From: an uncultured Buttiauxella sp.
Lineage (GTDB): Bacteria > Pseudomonadota > Gammaproteobacteria > Enterobacterales > Enterobacteriaceae
Assembly: GCA_946480445.1 (NCBI GenBank)
Contig: CAMLJN010000008.1
Coordinates: 62,001-126,000, forward strand
Reading direction: 5' to 3'
DNA: 64,000 nucleotides
Numbering within the stretch: the stretch's first letter is position 1; each line of letters begins with the position of its first letter. Below are positions 1 through 8,669 of the stretch, one piece after another. Below the pieces are notes generated by a model that was given only the letters and a program-made list of their open reading frames with translations, did no database searches and was not told the DNA's origin. A program made the position numbers and the translations under genes.

Positions 1-59
1 GTACTTATCGTTCAGCTTTGTTCCCAGGGATTCAAACTCCTTATAAAAGGAAATGACAG

Positions 60-2039
60 ATGGAAATTACGCTGAATACTATAGACTTAAAGCCCGTATC
101 TGATTTAATTGAATCCAGCAGGCGTGAACAGATGTCTCCTGTTGCACGACTACTCGATTTAATTCTCTCCTGTATAGGGTTGTGCTCCACCGCCTCAGAA
201 AATTCAGAATCCCTTGCCAAAGAACTGGCAATGCCCCTGTATCAGATAATGACTGATTGTAGTAAAGGCAGTATCGCTTTGACGGGGGGAATAACACTGA
301 CCGTTGATCCCTGTCAAAGGACAGCGGTATTGAGCTCACCTTATGGAAAGGAGGTCTGCATTCCCTATCATATGCTCATCACTGTCTGCCTGAATGCGCA
401 TCCTCTGAATATTCAGACCGAGGAATTTATCTCTCCTGCTGCCATAGCTTATCAAAAAGCACCACCCGAAGAAGAGATTGAGCAATTTTTGATAGATCAG
501 CTCCGGGGATTAAACAACAGAACAACTGTAGACTACTGTGCTGAAAATAGCCGGGAACCCCATTATCTGACCAGCCACAGTTTGTCTCTCCTTGCGGATG
601 CTTTAGCTGAGCGTAAAGAAAAAAAGGGAATATTATTTACTGAAAGTAACGTCAGTCCATTACTATTTCAGGATCGGCATGAAGCATGCCATCTTAACGA
701 CACCGACATCTATCGTATTGCATCGGTCTGCAACCAGGGATTTCTCTCCTCGGTAACAAATAATGTCGTCATCGGGATCCGCGACATCGAGGGTAGCGTT
801 CGCGTAGTGAATAATATTACCGCGCTGAATATTCTGAAGGATGCAAACGTACCGGATGAGTTAGCTATGCAATTAATGTCTCGCTCCTCGTTGCCACTGG
901 AGTCCCCGGTAAACCACACACTGAGAGGTGACGAGATCACGTCAACATGGTCTGACGTTGGGCTACCTGTCTATGACCTGGAGCGGCATGAATGGGAATA
1001 CACGAAGTGTGATGTCACATTGTCTCACTTCAGGGGCGGGGAGGCTTGTCTGAGTGTGAACTTTAACACCCCGTCAGGAGAACCGTTGAAGCATGTTTCA
1101 GCACATCGCGAACCATCGTCTTTGATCAATGATAAAACCTCTTTCAGGCTTGCTACAGAAATAAATAAATTATATCCGCGCATAACAGGTGTCTCTTTAG
1201 ATAATATAAACAGATTCGTTGTTTTTGGTGACAGTCTTTCTGATTCCAAAGGTCGAATGCTAAAAAAATCTCACCACCTGTTACCCTCCTATAATCAATA
1301 TTATCAAGGTCGTTTTACCAATGGGTTTGTCTGGAGCGAGTTTCTGTCTTCACCTGGTTTTTTAAATAAGAAAACACTTAATTTTGCTGAAGGGGGAAGC
1401 ACTTCAGCGAGTTATTCAATATTTAATGTTATCGGCGACTGTTTGTCGAATCTGGATAAGCAACTCAAATCATACTCACCTTCGGACAGGGATCTAAATA
1501 TTTTTTTATTGGGTGCTAACGACTATTTGACATTACATAAAAGCAATATACCGAAAGTGGTTGAAAAACAAATCACCGATATAAAAAAGATTCTGTCGCA
1601 TGCCGCCGTAAATATTCTTGTGATGGGTCTTCCTGATTTGTCAGCTTCACCTTATGGCAGTCAGGATGATAATAAAGAAATAATGAAAGACTTTACAATC
1701 GGCCATAATGCACTTTTAAAAGAGAAGGTGGAAGAATTGCAGAAGCTGTACCCGAAACAAAAAATTAATTATTTCGATACGTACGCGGCATTTGACAAAA
1801 TCAAAGAGATCGCTGAAAAGGTTGGTTATGATACAACGAATCCGTTTAATCACCATGGGTATGTTCATATTCCCGGCGAACACGATCCGGCATTAAATAT
1901 TGCTCCAGAGTATATTTACAATGATATTGTTCATCCTACTCAGGAAGTCCATCATTGTTTTGCAACAATATTGAGCAATTTCATCACTAACAACTATGGC
2001 CGCTTTGAAGACAGCATGCCCTCAACGCGCCCTGTCTGA
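60..2039 (+). CDS. SseJ-like GDSL acyltransferase with long N-terminal extension
   Basis: This is a 659-residue cytosolic-looking protein with no signal peptide. Residues ~360-645 closely follow Salmonella SseJ, a type III effector that esterifies cholesterol inside host cells. The GDSL/SGNH blocks are all present: GDSLSDS with nucleophile Ser392, NFAEGGS near residue 445, GAND near 485-488, and NDIVHPT giving Asp622 and His625. Residues 1-~355 match nothing I recognise and lack the WEK(I/M)xxFF translocation motif at the start of SseJ. The gene is AT-richer than the housekeeping genes and is followed by a strong hairpin. An effector role is inference, because no type III secretion genes are in the window. 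It could instead be an intracellular or otherwise exported lipase. The enzymatic assignment is firm; the N-terminal region is unassigned. Confidence 0.85.
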   Translation: MEITLNTIDLKPVSDLIESSRREQMSPVARLLDLILSCIGLCSTASENSESLAKELAMPLYQIMTDCSKGSIALTGGITLTVDPCQRTAVLSSPYGKEVCIPYHMLITVCLNAHPLNIQTEEFISPAAIAYQKAPPEEEIEQFLIDQLRGLNNRTTVDYCAENSREPHYLTSHSLSLLADALAERKEKKGILFTESNVSPLLFQDRHEACHLNDTDIYRIASVCNQGFLSSVTNNVVIGIRDIEGSVRVVNNITALNILKDANVPDELAMQLMSRSSLPLESPVNHTLRGDEITSTWSDVGLPVYDLERHEWEYTKCDVTLSHFRGGEACLSVNFNTPSGEPLKHVSAHREPSSLINDKTSFRLATEINKLYPRITGVSLDNINRFVVFGDSLSDSKGRMLKKSHHLLPSYNQYYQGRFTNGFVWSEFLSSPGFLNKKTLNFAEGGSTSASYSIFNVIGDCLSNLDKQLKSYSPSDRDLNIFLLGANDYLTLHKSNIPKVVEKQITDIKKILSHAAVNILVMGLPDLSASPYGSQDDNKEIMKDFTIGHNALLKEKVEELQKLYPKQKINYFDTYAAFDKIKEIAEKVGYDTTNPFNHHGYVHIPGEHDPALNIAPEYIYNDIVHPTQEVHHCFATILSNFITNNYGRFEDSMPSTRPV

Positions 2040-2045
2040 TGGGAG

Positions 2046-2087
2046 CCGCTGCCTGGCCTCTGCTGCTGTGCAGAGGCCAGGCAGCGG
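2046..2087. repeat. 18-bp perfect inverted repeat after the SseJ-like gene
   Basis: Two 18-base arms, GC-rich and exactly complementary, are separated by a 6-base loop (2064-2069). The hairpin starts seven bases after the stop codon. There is no T-run directly after it, so it is either an unusually stable RNA-end-protecting hairpin or a REP-like element rather than a classical intrinsic terminator. Confidence 0.7.
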
Positions 2088-2133
2088 TATGGGTTATTGG
2101 CCGGTCGCTGAGCAATGTTCACCACACGCGTCC

Positions 2134-2182
2134 TGACAGAGTAAAAACCCGAAAGACACAGGGCTGTGCCATTCGGTTTTTT
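2134..2182 (+). terminator. Possible terminator downstream of the SseJ-like gene
   Basis: An outer CCGAA/TTCGG stem encloses an inner CACAG/CTGTG stem and is followed by TTTTTTA. It would stop transcription from the plus strand before the convergent digH gene. Confidence 0.45.
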
Positions 2183-2341
2183 ATCTGACTCTGGTCTATC
2201 GGGGTTTTTTGCGCAGACCTGGATGTGATCTTTTAATCGCCGGCACAAATCAGCAGATCACGAGATTCTCTTTCTGTCTCTTATTTATCCGCCTATGACA
2301 GGGGAGCTTTCAGGATCTGCCGGAATGCTTGATACGGAGCG

Positions 2342-3628
2342 CTACTGCCCTGTTTTCCAGCGATTTCGCAGATACCTCACTGCCTCATTAGTCTGCGGCT
2401 GATTAAGATAACTTTGCCTGAAAAGTATTGTTCCGCCGACTTCCGGCAGGGCATCATTCAGATCCAGCTGTTTTTTCAGTTCAGGTACACCTCCGTCAAT
2501 GCTCCAGTCTGGCTCCGTGGTTGAAGGTATACCCACTTTGTACAATGCCACGCCTATATAGAGCCGGACAGGCGTGTTTCTCACGACATCCGACCACCAT
2601 CCGGCCAGGACATTATACCTGGCTACTTTACGTTCAAAAGGCCAATACAGTTGCGGTGCTATATAGTCCAGCAGGCCCTGTTTAACCCACTGACGGGTAT
2701 CGGCATAAGCGGTATCGTAGGATGGCAGGCCGCCCTGTGTATCAGACCCTTCCGGATCCGCTGACTTGTTGCGCCATATACCCGCAGGGCTGACGCCAAA
2801 TTCTGTATCCGGCTTCAGTGCTCTGATAGCAGAAGAGACCTGGGTAATCAGTTGTAGGGTGTTCCCTCTTCTCCAGCTGGCCTTATCTGCATATTCTTTA
2901 CCATATGCGCGGTAAGTGCTTTCGTCATCCAGCGGGGACTGCGCCGATTCATAATAGAAATAATCGTCAAACTGAATCCCATCAACGTCATAGTTTTGCA
3001 CGATTTCTGTCACCACGCTGGTGATCCAGTTGCGAACAGCGGGCAGCCCAGGGTCGAGAACAAAACGCCCGCTGGCAGTACGGATCCAGTCTGGATACAG
3101 GGCGTAGACGCTGGCAGGCGAGGCGTGCAGCGTATTCTGGAGCGAGGTAACGGTTTCTGGCCGGTTGTTCAGCGATACCCGGTAAGGATTCAGCCAGGCA
3201 TGGACCCTGATCCCCCTTTTGTGAGCCTCAGCCAGCACAAAAGCCAGCGGATCGTAACCAGGATCCTTGCCCACAACGCCTGTCAGCACATCGGACCATG
3301 GCAAAATAGCTGAATGCCACAGGGCCGTGCCGTCCGGTTTCACCTGGAAAAATACCGTGTTAATGCCCGTTTTTACCATCTCATCCAGCATATCGGTGAG
3401 TGCCTGCTGCTGCATACGGATTCTGTCCGCCGGCGTCTGCGATTTCAGGGTGGCATGCGGTGGCCAGTCAAGACCACTGACCGTGGTCAGCCATATTCCC
3501 CGCATTGGCTTTGCCGTAGCTGCATGTTGCGGGTTTTTATTTGTCCCTGATTTGTTTGCACACCCGGTCATTGCCAGCAAGGCGACTATTAACAGCCCCC
3601 AGTAGAATCCTTTTTTTTCAGACAGCAT
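2342..3628 (-). CDS. digH: Glycosyl hydrolase lipoprotein of the DigH/YddW family
   Basis: This 428-residue lipoprotein has a short basic N-terminus, a hydrophobic stretch and the lipobox MTGC (Cys23). The GHL10/DUF187 domain starts at PMRGIWLTTV and includes the DGIQFDDYFYY segment. E. coli DigH is a divisome-associated outer-membrane lipoprotein that cleaves denuded peptidoglycan glycan strands, so the same role is likely here. The open frame extends 64 codons further upstream, but that part lies inside amiD in another frame. The start at 3628 places the signal peptide correctly and gives an 11-base overlap with amiD, suggesting translational coupling. Confidence 0.88.
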   Translation of the reverse strand: MLSEKKGFYWGLLIVALLAMTGCANKSGTNKNPQHAATAKPMRGIWLTTVSGLDWPPHATLKSQTPADRIRMQQQALTDMLDEMVKTGINTVFFQVKPDGTALWHSAILPWSDVLTGVVGKDPGYDPLAFVLAEAHKRGIRVHAWLNPYRVSLNNRPETVTSLQNTLHASPASVYALYPDWIRTASGRFVLDPGLPAVRNWITSVVTEIVQNYDVDGIQFDDYFYYESAQSPLDDESTYRAYGKEYADKASWRRGNTLQLITQVSSAIRALKPDTEFGVSPAGIWRNKSADPEGSDTQGGLPSYDTAYADTRQWVKQGLLDYIAPQLYWPFERKVARYNVLAGWWSDVVRNTPVRLYIGVALYKVGIPSTTEPDWSIDGGVPELKKQLDLNDALPEVGGTILFRQSYLNQPQTNEAVRYLRNRWKTGQ

Positions 3629-4514
3629 TGGCTTTTCCTTTAGCCAGTACCGGCATGGTGATTCCGCGATATTTTTCGACCAGCGCGCGGGCAATGGCTT
3701 CGGTTTCAGCATCGGCATTGCCGCTGATATCATCCGGGCGGAAGTGCATCTGGAAAGCGCTAATGGTTTTTTGCGTAGCCTGATCCAGCACGCCATTTTG
3801 CGGGATCTGATCGTATCCATACTGCTTCAGCAATGCCTGGACGACACCGACCTCAGCAGGCGCTGAAGGGGAACGACTGGCAAGATACCGGCTTACTGTC
3901 GGACTGTCAGGCCAGGCCCCGATACCCATTGCGGCCAGACGCGCCCAGGGGAACAGCTTCCCCGGGTCCTGTTTGCGCAAAGGCGCAATGTCGCTGTGTC
4001 CGATCAGATTATCTGGCGCTATCTGATAGCGGTGCATGATGTCTTTTGCGAGCGCGGCAATGGCGGCTATCTGTTTTTCACCGAAGGGATACCAGGTTCG
4101 ATGGCCCAGCATATTGTCCGTATATCCGGGGTTGACGATTTCGATACCGATAGAACTGTCATTGAGGTTAGTTCTGCCGTTCCAGCTGCTGACTCCTGCG
4201 TGCCATGCCCGTTTATTTTCATCAACCAGTTGCAAAACGACGGGTTTATCTTGTCTGAGCTCTGGATCTTTCGGAATCAGATAATGGGCGCTGACCTGTT
4301 GCTGGGTCAGCGTTTTCAACGACTCTTTGTCATCGAGCGCCGTATAGTGCATGACGAGAAACCGGACTCTTTCATTCTGAGCGCTGGCTTTAAATGCATG
4401 GCTGGCAAAATATCCGTCACGCTCTTCGGTTTCTGCCTGGCGCGTTGCGCAGCCTGACAGCGTCAAAGCCAGCATGGCCGCTGCGAACACTTTTAGTTTT
4501 TGTTTAGTATCCAT
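3618..4514 (-). CDS. amiD: N-acetylmuramoyl-L-alanine amidase lipoprotein AmiD
   Basis: This 298-residue lipoprotein amidase has the signal peptide and lipobox LSGC (Cys22). The amidase_2 domain carries the zinc and catalytic signatures VMHYTA, GIEIVNPG and GHSDIAPLRKQDPG, followed by a C-terminal peptidoglycan-binding domain. The enzyme cuts the lactyl-amide bond that releases stem peptides from peptidoglycan. The start at 4514 is chosen because it begins the lipoprotein signal; an ATG at 4532 is also possible. Its stop overlaps the digH start, so the two form an operon that strips stem peptides and then cuts the bare glycan. Confidence 0.9.
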   Translation of the reverse strand: MDTKQKLKVFAAAMLALTLSGCATRQAETEERDGYFASHAFKASAQNERVRFLVMHYTALDDKESLKTLTQQQVSAHYLIPKDPELRQDKPVVLQLVDENKRAWHAGVSSWNGRTNLNDSSIGIEIVNPGYTDNMLGHRTWYPFGEKQIAAIAALAKDIMHRYQIAPDNLIGHSDIAPLRKQDPGKLFPWARLAAMGIGAWPDSPTVSRYLASRSPSAPAEVGVVQALLKQYGYDQIPQNGVLDQATQKTISAFQMHFRPDDISGNADAETEAIARALVEKYRGITMPVLAKGKANAV

Positions 4515-5024
4515 AGTTATTTTTTTCTGCATAAAGAGTGAATGGTTGGATGCGGAATATTCAACAGACGCTGTACAATCTGTTATTTTTTGTACCCCTG
4601 CTATCATAAAACGCGCATTGGTGATTTTTTAAATGAAGGGTAAACAATAAATAGAAAGCAGCAGATAAATACCACCCGGTTAACTTTTTATTTCATTACC
4701 CGGGTGGCTTACTATTGCTGGCATTCTTGTTAATATTTTCCTGTTAAAAATAGCGCTGGCAATAAGGTCTTTTACTTATTTATAAATCATTCCCTGTCTT
4801 TTAAGATAGGTTTAGTCGCTGCTGAACAGGGGGCACTAATGGCAATGTTTATATTCTCAGGGGTTGGGTGAGCCATTTAAAAAAGACATTATCAGCGTTG
4901 GCTGACGAAAGAAAATAGGGTGTTACGCTGACTTAGCGTTAGAAAGGCTGGACGGAAGGGATTATTCGGTTATTAAAAAGGGGGCGGACCTGCCGTCCTC
5001 ACCCCGTGAGTCCTGGCTGCTGCG
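4515..5024. other. Intergenic region between amiD and dsdA
   Basis: About 500 bases, AT-rich. It holds the amiD promoter region and a weak hairpin (CCACCCGG at 4672-4679 with CCGGGTGG at 4700-4707). I see no convincing gene. Confidence 0.6.
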
Positions 5025-6353
5025 CTATTTTGCTTTTGCCAGATACCGCGCCATCTCTTCTTCCGGCACCATGCCGCCGCCCGTCGCCCAGACGACATGA
5101 GTGGCGTTCTGTAGCTGCTGAGCGGTGAAACCGTGGAGTGTGTGATAGTCCTCGCTGGTGCTGACCCGCAGCGGCCCCGGCATACCCGCGAGTGCGGAAG
5201 GCTCCAGCAGAATGTTCTCTTCCCGGGCAAGCCAGCCAAGCTGGGTGTACATCGTCTGGTCGTCGAGGGTATAGAAGCCGTCCAGCAGGCGCTGCATGGC
5301 TCGGCCAACAAATCCGGATGCGCGCCCCACGGCCAGGCCGTCTGCAGCGGTCAGGTTATCGATCCCTAAATCCTGCACGGAAATCTTATCGTGCAGACCG
5401 GTATACACACCCAGCAGCATACACGGCGAATGGGTCGGCTCGGCAAAGAGACAGTGCACGTTATCGCCGAACGCTATTTTCAGGCCAAAGGCAACTCCGC
5501 CAGGCCCGCCGCCTACCCCGCAGGGCAGATAAACAAACAGAGGATGCTGCTCATCCACCACGCGTCCCTGGCGGGTAAACTGCTCTTTTAGCCGCTGTCC
5601 GGCGACCGAGTAACCCAGGAAAAGCGTACGCGAGTTTTCATCGTCGATAAAAAAGCATCGTGGGTCGGCCTGTGCAGCTTTGCGTCCTTCTTCGACGGCG
5701 ACGCCGTAATCTTCTGCATACTCAACAACGTTCACGCCGTGGCTGCGTAGCCTGGCTTTTTTCCATTCACGGGCATCGGCAGACATATGCACGGTGACGT
5801 TGAAGCCTATGCGCGCGCTCATAATGCCGATAGACAAACCCAGATTGCCGGTTGATCCGACCGCAATGCTGTACTGGCTAAAAAAAGCTTTATATTCAGG
5901 GGCCAGCAGCTTGCTGTAGTCGTCTTCGGTGGTCAGCAAACCGGCCTCCAGCGCGAGTTTTTCCGCGTGCGCCAGCACTTCATAGACCCCACCGCGCGCT
6001 TTAATGGAACCGGAAACGGGCAGGTGACTGTCTTTTTTCAGCAGCAGCTGGCCGCAGATTTTGTGTCCGGCTTCTTCTTCCAGACGCTTTTGCATAGCCG
6101 GGATAGCCACCAGCTCCGACTCAATAATACCCTGAGTAATCGCCGTCTCCGGGAAAGCCTTCTCCAGTAAGGGAGCAAAGCGTGCAAGGCGCGCGTGGGC
6201 ATCCAGCACGTCAGCTTCCGTCAGCCCCACATGCGGCAGTCCTTCGCCCAGAGTGGTCGTTTGCGGGTTAAACCAGCAGGTTTCCCGCAGGGCAATCATG
6301 TCGCTTATCAGTGGAAACTGTTGAATAAGTTTGTTTATTTCAGCATTTTTCAT
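5025..6353 (-). CDS. dsdA: D-serine dehydratase
   Basis: This 442-residue PLP enzyme has the same length as E. coli DsdA and converts D-serine to pyruvate and ammonia. The PLP lysine is Lys118 in SGSIKARGG. The phosphate-binding GSTGNLGLS loop and the CGVGGGPGG glycine stretch are present. In E. coli the gene sits with the permease dsdX and is activated by the divergent LysR regulator dsdC. Here dsdX is absent and the divergent regulator survives only as a pseudogene, so dsdA is probably constitutive, under other control, or barely expressed. The assignment is firm. Confidence 0.95.
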   Translation of the reverse strand: MKNAEINKLIQQFPLISDMIALRETCWFNPQTTTLGEGLPHVGLTEADVLDAHARLARFAPLLEKAFPETAITQGIIESELVAIPAMQKRLEEEAGHKICGQLLLKKDSHLPVSGSIKARGGVYEVLAHAEKLALEAGLLTTEDDYSKLLAPEYKAFFSQYSIAVGSTGNLGLSIGIMSARIGFNVTVHMSADAREWKKARLRSHGVNVVEYAEDYGVAVEEGRKAAQADPRCFFIDDENSRTLFLGYSVAGQRLKEQFTRQGRVVDEQHPLFVYLPCGVGGGPGGVAFGLKIAFGDNVHCLFAEPTHSPCMLLGVYTGLHDKISVQDLGIDNLTAADGLAVGRASGFVGRAMQRLLDGFYTLDDQTMYTQLGWLAREENILLEPSALAGMPGPLRVSTSEDYHTLHGFTAQQLQNATHVVWATGGGMVPEEEMARYLAKAK

Positions 6354-6399
6354 CAGAACATCTCTTTTGCGCTTAGAGGATATAAGAAAGCCGGAAAGT

Positions 6400-6755
6400 T
6401 GCGCCCAGCGCCAGCGAAGAAGCGATAAACGTCGCCGTTGTATAGTATTTAAAGGTTTCGTTGAGCAGGAGCTGTCCGACCCGCTGACCGTTTATTCGCG
6501 CCCTTCATCACCCAATGCTGGCTGGTGCCGGTGCCAGGAGACTTTACCGGACGCTATCCTTCTATTTCCCTGATCCTTCTTACCGGCAAGAACGTGAACC
6601 TGCAACGCGCGGGTGTCAATCTGGCAATTTATTTTGACGATGCGCCCTCGTCCCAGCGGACACACTGCCGTTGTGCAGCCCGGAATACGCGCGGCGGTTA
6701 GCTGTGCCTCAGCTCCACAATTGGGCGCGTTGGTTACGTTTTATTTCAATCCGCA
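6400..6755 (+). pseudogene. dsdC: Decayed dsdC (LysR-type D-serine regulator)
   Basis: Three plus-strand frames each hold a piece of DsdC in the right order. Near 6463 there is [15 protein letters not shown]. After a one-base shift comes a piece containing QCWLVP, RYPSISLILLTGKN and VNLAIYFDDAPSSQ (about 6500-6650). Another frame gives LPLCSPEYARRLA (about 6668-6705) and then a short W-rich tail. Most of the C-terminal effector domain and much of the DNA-binding domain are missing. Position and divergence from dsdA match the intact E. coli arrangement. Boundaries are approximate. Confidence 0.82.
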
Positions 6756-6821
6756 TTCTCCTCCTTTGGAGAAAGCATGCTAAATATTACGTTTTCCCCT
6801 TCATCATAAAACTATAGGCCC

Positions 6822-7754
6822 ATGCGCAAGCTAATCCTCGTTGTGGCAGCCCTGTTTCTGAGCGCTAACGCTGTGGCGGCAATCCCGCCTGCGTTCAGCC
6901 CGCAAACGTACTCCAGCCAGCTTGGCGTGGGGATGATCGTGGACTGGGCTATCACCGAGCGCGGCATTCGTGAGTTCGATCCGCTGGCTGTAAGAGATTT
7001 CCAGCAGCGCGGCATCGGTCACGTTCGTATTCGCGTGGCGGGGGAGGCTACGCACCAGCGGCTGGTCCATCTGCAAAAAATCGTTGAGGCCTGCCAGCAG
7101 TATCATGTTGTGCCGATTATCAGCTACCAGGCCGGAACGGCGAGCGAAGGTAAAATAGTCGCCTGGTGGGCAACCGTGGCGCGCTATTTTGCGCAAAGCT
7201 ATCCGCAGCTCGGTTTCGATATTCTTTATGAGCCCTCCGAAAAATTGACTCATGCACAGCTTAACGGCGTTTATGAGAAAGCCGCAAAGGCCATCCATAA
7301 AATCAGTCCGCAGCGCGTGATATTTATTGCGCCGCATGCGCATACCCAGCCCGACAGCCTAAAATGGCCGGAGCAGAGCCGCGCGCCGGTGCTGGTCGAC
7401 TGGCATCTGTTCCCTTACGGACCGGTGGCGGCGAGCGGGAAACGAGGCTGGACGACAGGCTCGGCCGCAGAAAAAGCGGCCATACGCACCCGAATCAACA
7501 GCGTGCTGCGCTGGCAGCAGAAAACGGGCCACGGCAGTTGGGTGGGCGGCTGGTCCTTAGGCGACAGTGCAAAAAGCATGACCAACGAACAGCAGATTGC
7601 GTTTGCCACCTTTGTCGCCTGCGAATTACAAAGAAATCATCTTCCTTATGCCGTGAACGGCGATCAGAAATTTTATGATGGCGAAGAAGGCGCGTGGCGC
7701 CCGGAAATGCAGCCTTTGCTGGAGGCGATTCTGAAACCGCAGTGCGAAAACTGA
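6822..7754 (+). CDS. Secreted GH5-like glycosyl hydrolase family protein
   Basis: This 310-residue protein has a Sec signal peptide cleaved after about residue 19 (VAA). The TIM-barrel landmarks of glycoside hydrolase family 5 are visible: a GHVRIRV strand, a DILYEPSEKL segment matching the NEP acid/base region, and a WHLFPYG strand. The nucleophile strand, normally VGEFG-like, reads WVGGWSLG, so the expected glutamate is not where it should be. The protein may be catalytically changed or inactive. It stands alone between the dsdC remnant and an ABC transporter. The substrate cannot be told from sequence. Confidence 0.7.
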   Translation: MRKLILVVAALFLSANAVAAIPPAFSPQTYSSQLGVGMIVDWAITERGIREFDPLAVRDFQQRGIGHVRIRVAGEATHQRLVHLQKIVEACQQYHVVPIISYQAGTASEGKIVAWWATVARYFAQSYPQLGFDILYEPSEKLTHAQLNGVYEKAAKAIHKISPQRVIFIAPHAHTQPDSLKWPEQSRAPVLVDWHLFPYGPVAASGKRGWTTGSAAEKAAIRTRINSVLRWQQKTGHGSWVGGWSLGDSAKSMTNEQQIAFATFVACELQRNHLPYAVNGDQKFYDGEEGAWRPEMQPLLEAILKPQCEN

Positions 7755-7792
7755 AAGTCGTACCAAGTTTCAGTTGAAGCGCCACGGTAAAT

Positions 7793-7828
7793 TATGTATT
7801 TTTATGCAAATTAAATGCATAAATACAT
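7793..7828. promoter_or_regulatory. Possible ArgR (ARG-box-like) operator pair
   Basis: TGTATTTTTATGCA (7795-7808) fits the TGNAT-N4-ATNCA pattern of an ARG box. A second AT-rich palindrome, ATGCATAAATACAT, is centred 20 bases further on, close to the usual 21-base spacing, but its inner spacing is two bases short. It lies just upstream of the amino-acid binding protein gene. If real it suggests an arginine-type substrate. Confidence 0.35.
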
Positions 7829-7846
7829 GATATATCGGAGCGCGAC

Positions 7847-8626
7847 ATGATCAGGAAGTTTGCCCAATCAGTTCTTTTTGCCGGCTGCGTGGTTTCCGCC
7901 GTTTTCTCAACTGCATACGCCGCGCAGCAGACCTACGTGGTCGGCTCCGGGGGTACCTATCGCCCATTCGAGTTTGAAAACAGCCAGAAGCAGCTGGAAG
8001 GGTTCGATATCGACATCATCAAAGCCATCGCCAAAGCGGAAGGCTTTGAGATCAAACTGGTTAATACCCCGTGGGAAGGCATTTTCGCCACGCTGAACTC
8101 CGGCGATCGCGACATTATTATTTCCGGCATTACCATTACCGATAAACGTAAAGCGATGGTCGATTTCTCCGCCCCTTACTTCCCGGCTGAGCAGTCCATT
8201 GTCGTGCCGGGCGATTCCCAGGTGAATTCCGTTAACGCCCTGAAAGGCCTGAAGGTCGGCGTGGTGAACTCCAGCGCGGGCGATACGGTTGTTTCTGAGA
8301 CGCTGGGTAAAAACAGCACCGACATCAAACGCTTTGATAACACTCCGCTGATGCTACAGGAGCTGGCTGAAGACGGTATCGACGCGGCGGTAGGCGACGT
8401 TGGCGTGGTGAAGTACTACATCAAATCTCACCCGGAAAAGGCGCTTAAAGCGGTGAAAGACGATAAGTTTGAACGCCAGTATTTCGGCATCGCGGTCGCT
8501 AAAGACAACCAGGAACTGCTGGGCAAAATCAACGCGGGCCTGAAGAAAATTGTCGCCGACGGCACCTACGCGAAGATTTATGCCACCTGGTTTGACAGCA
8601 ACATTCCCACGCTCCCCGCTGAATAA
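7847..8626 (+). CDS. Amino-acid ABC transporter, periplasmic binding protein
   Basis: This 259-residue family 3 solute-binding protein has a Sec signal peptide ending at AYA (~residue 25). Motifs typical of polar amino-acid receptors are present: YRPFEFEN, LEGFDIDIIKAIAKAEGF, and ISGITITDKRKAMVDFSAPYF, where the TDKR arginine commonly binds the ligand carboxylate. It captures an amino acid in the periplasm and delivers it to the permease encoded next. It is the first gene of a three-gene operon. The exact ligand is not resolved; the ARG-box-like site upstream hints at a basic amino acid. Confidence 0.88.
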   Translation: MIRKFAQSVLFAGCVVSAVFSTAYAAQQTYVVGSGGTYRPFEFENSQKQLEGFDIDIIKAIAKAEGFEIKLVNTPWEGIFATLNSGDRDIIISGITITDKRKAMVDFSAPYFPAEQSIVVPGDSQVNSVNALKGLKVGVVNSSAGDTVVSETLGKNSTDIKRFDNTPLMLQELAEDGIDAAVGDVGVVKYYIKSHPEKALKAVKDDKFERQYFGIAVAKDNQELLGKINAGLKKIVADGTYAKIYATWFDSNIPTLPAE

Positions 8627-8669
8627 TTTTGCATGATTCGGGGCCGGTCTGGCCCCAACAAGGACAGGT

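Noticed and set aside
3629-3820. N-terminal 64 codons of the open digH frame
   Set aside because: They lie within amiD in another frame. The lipoprotein signal begins at 3628.
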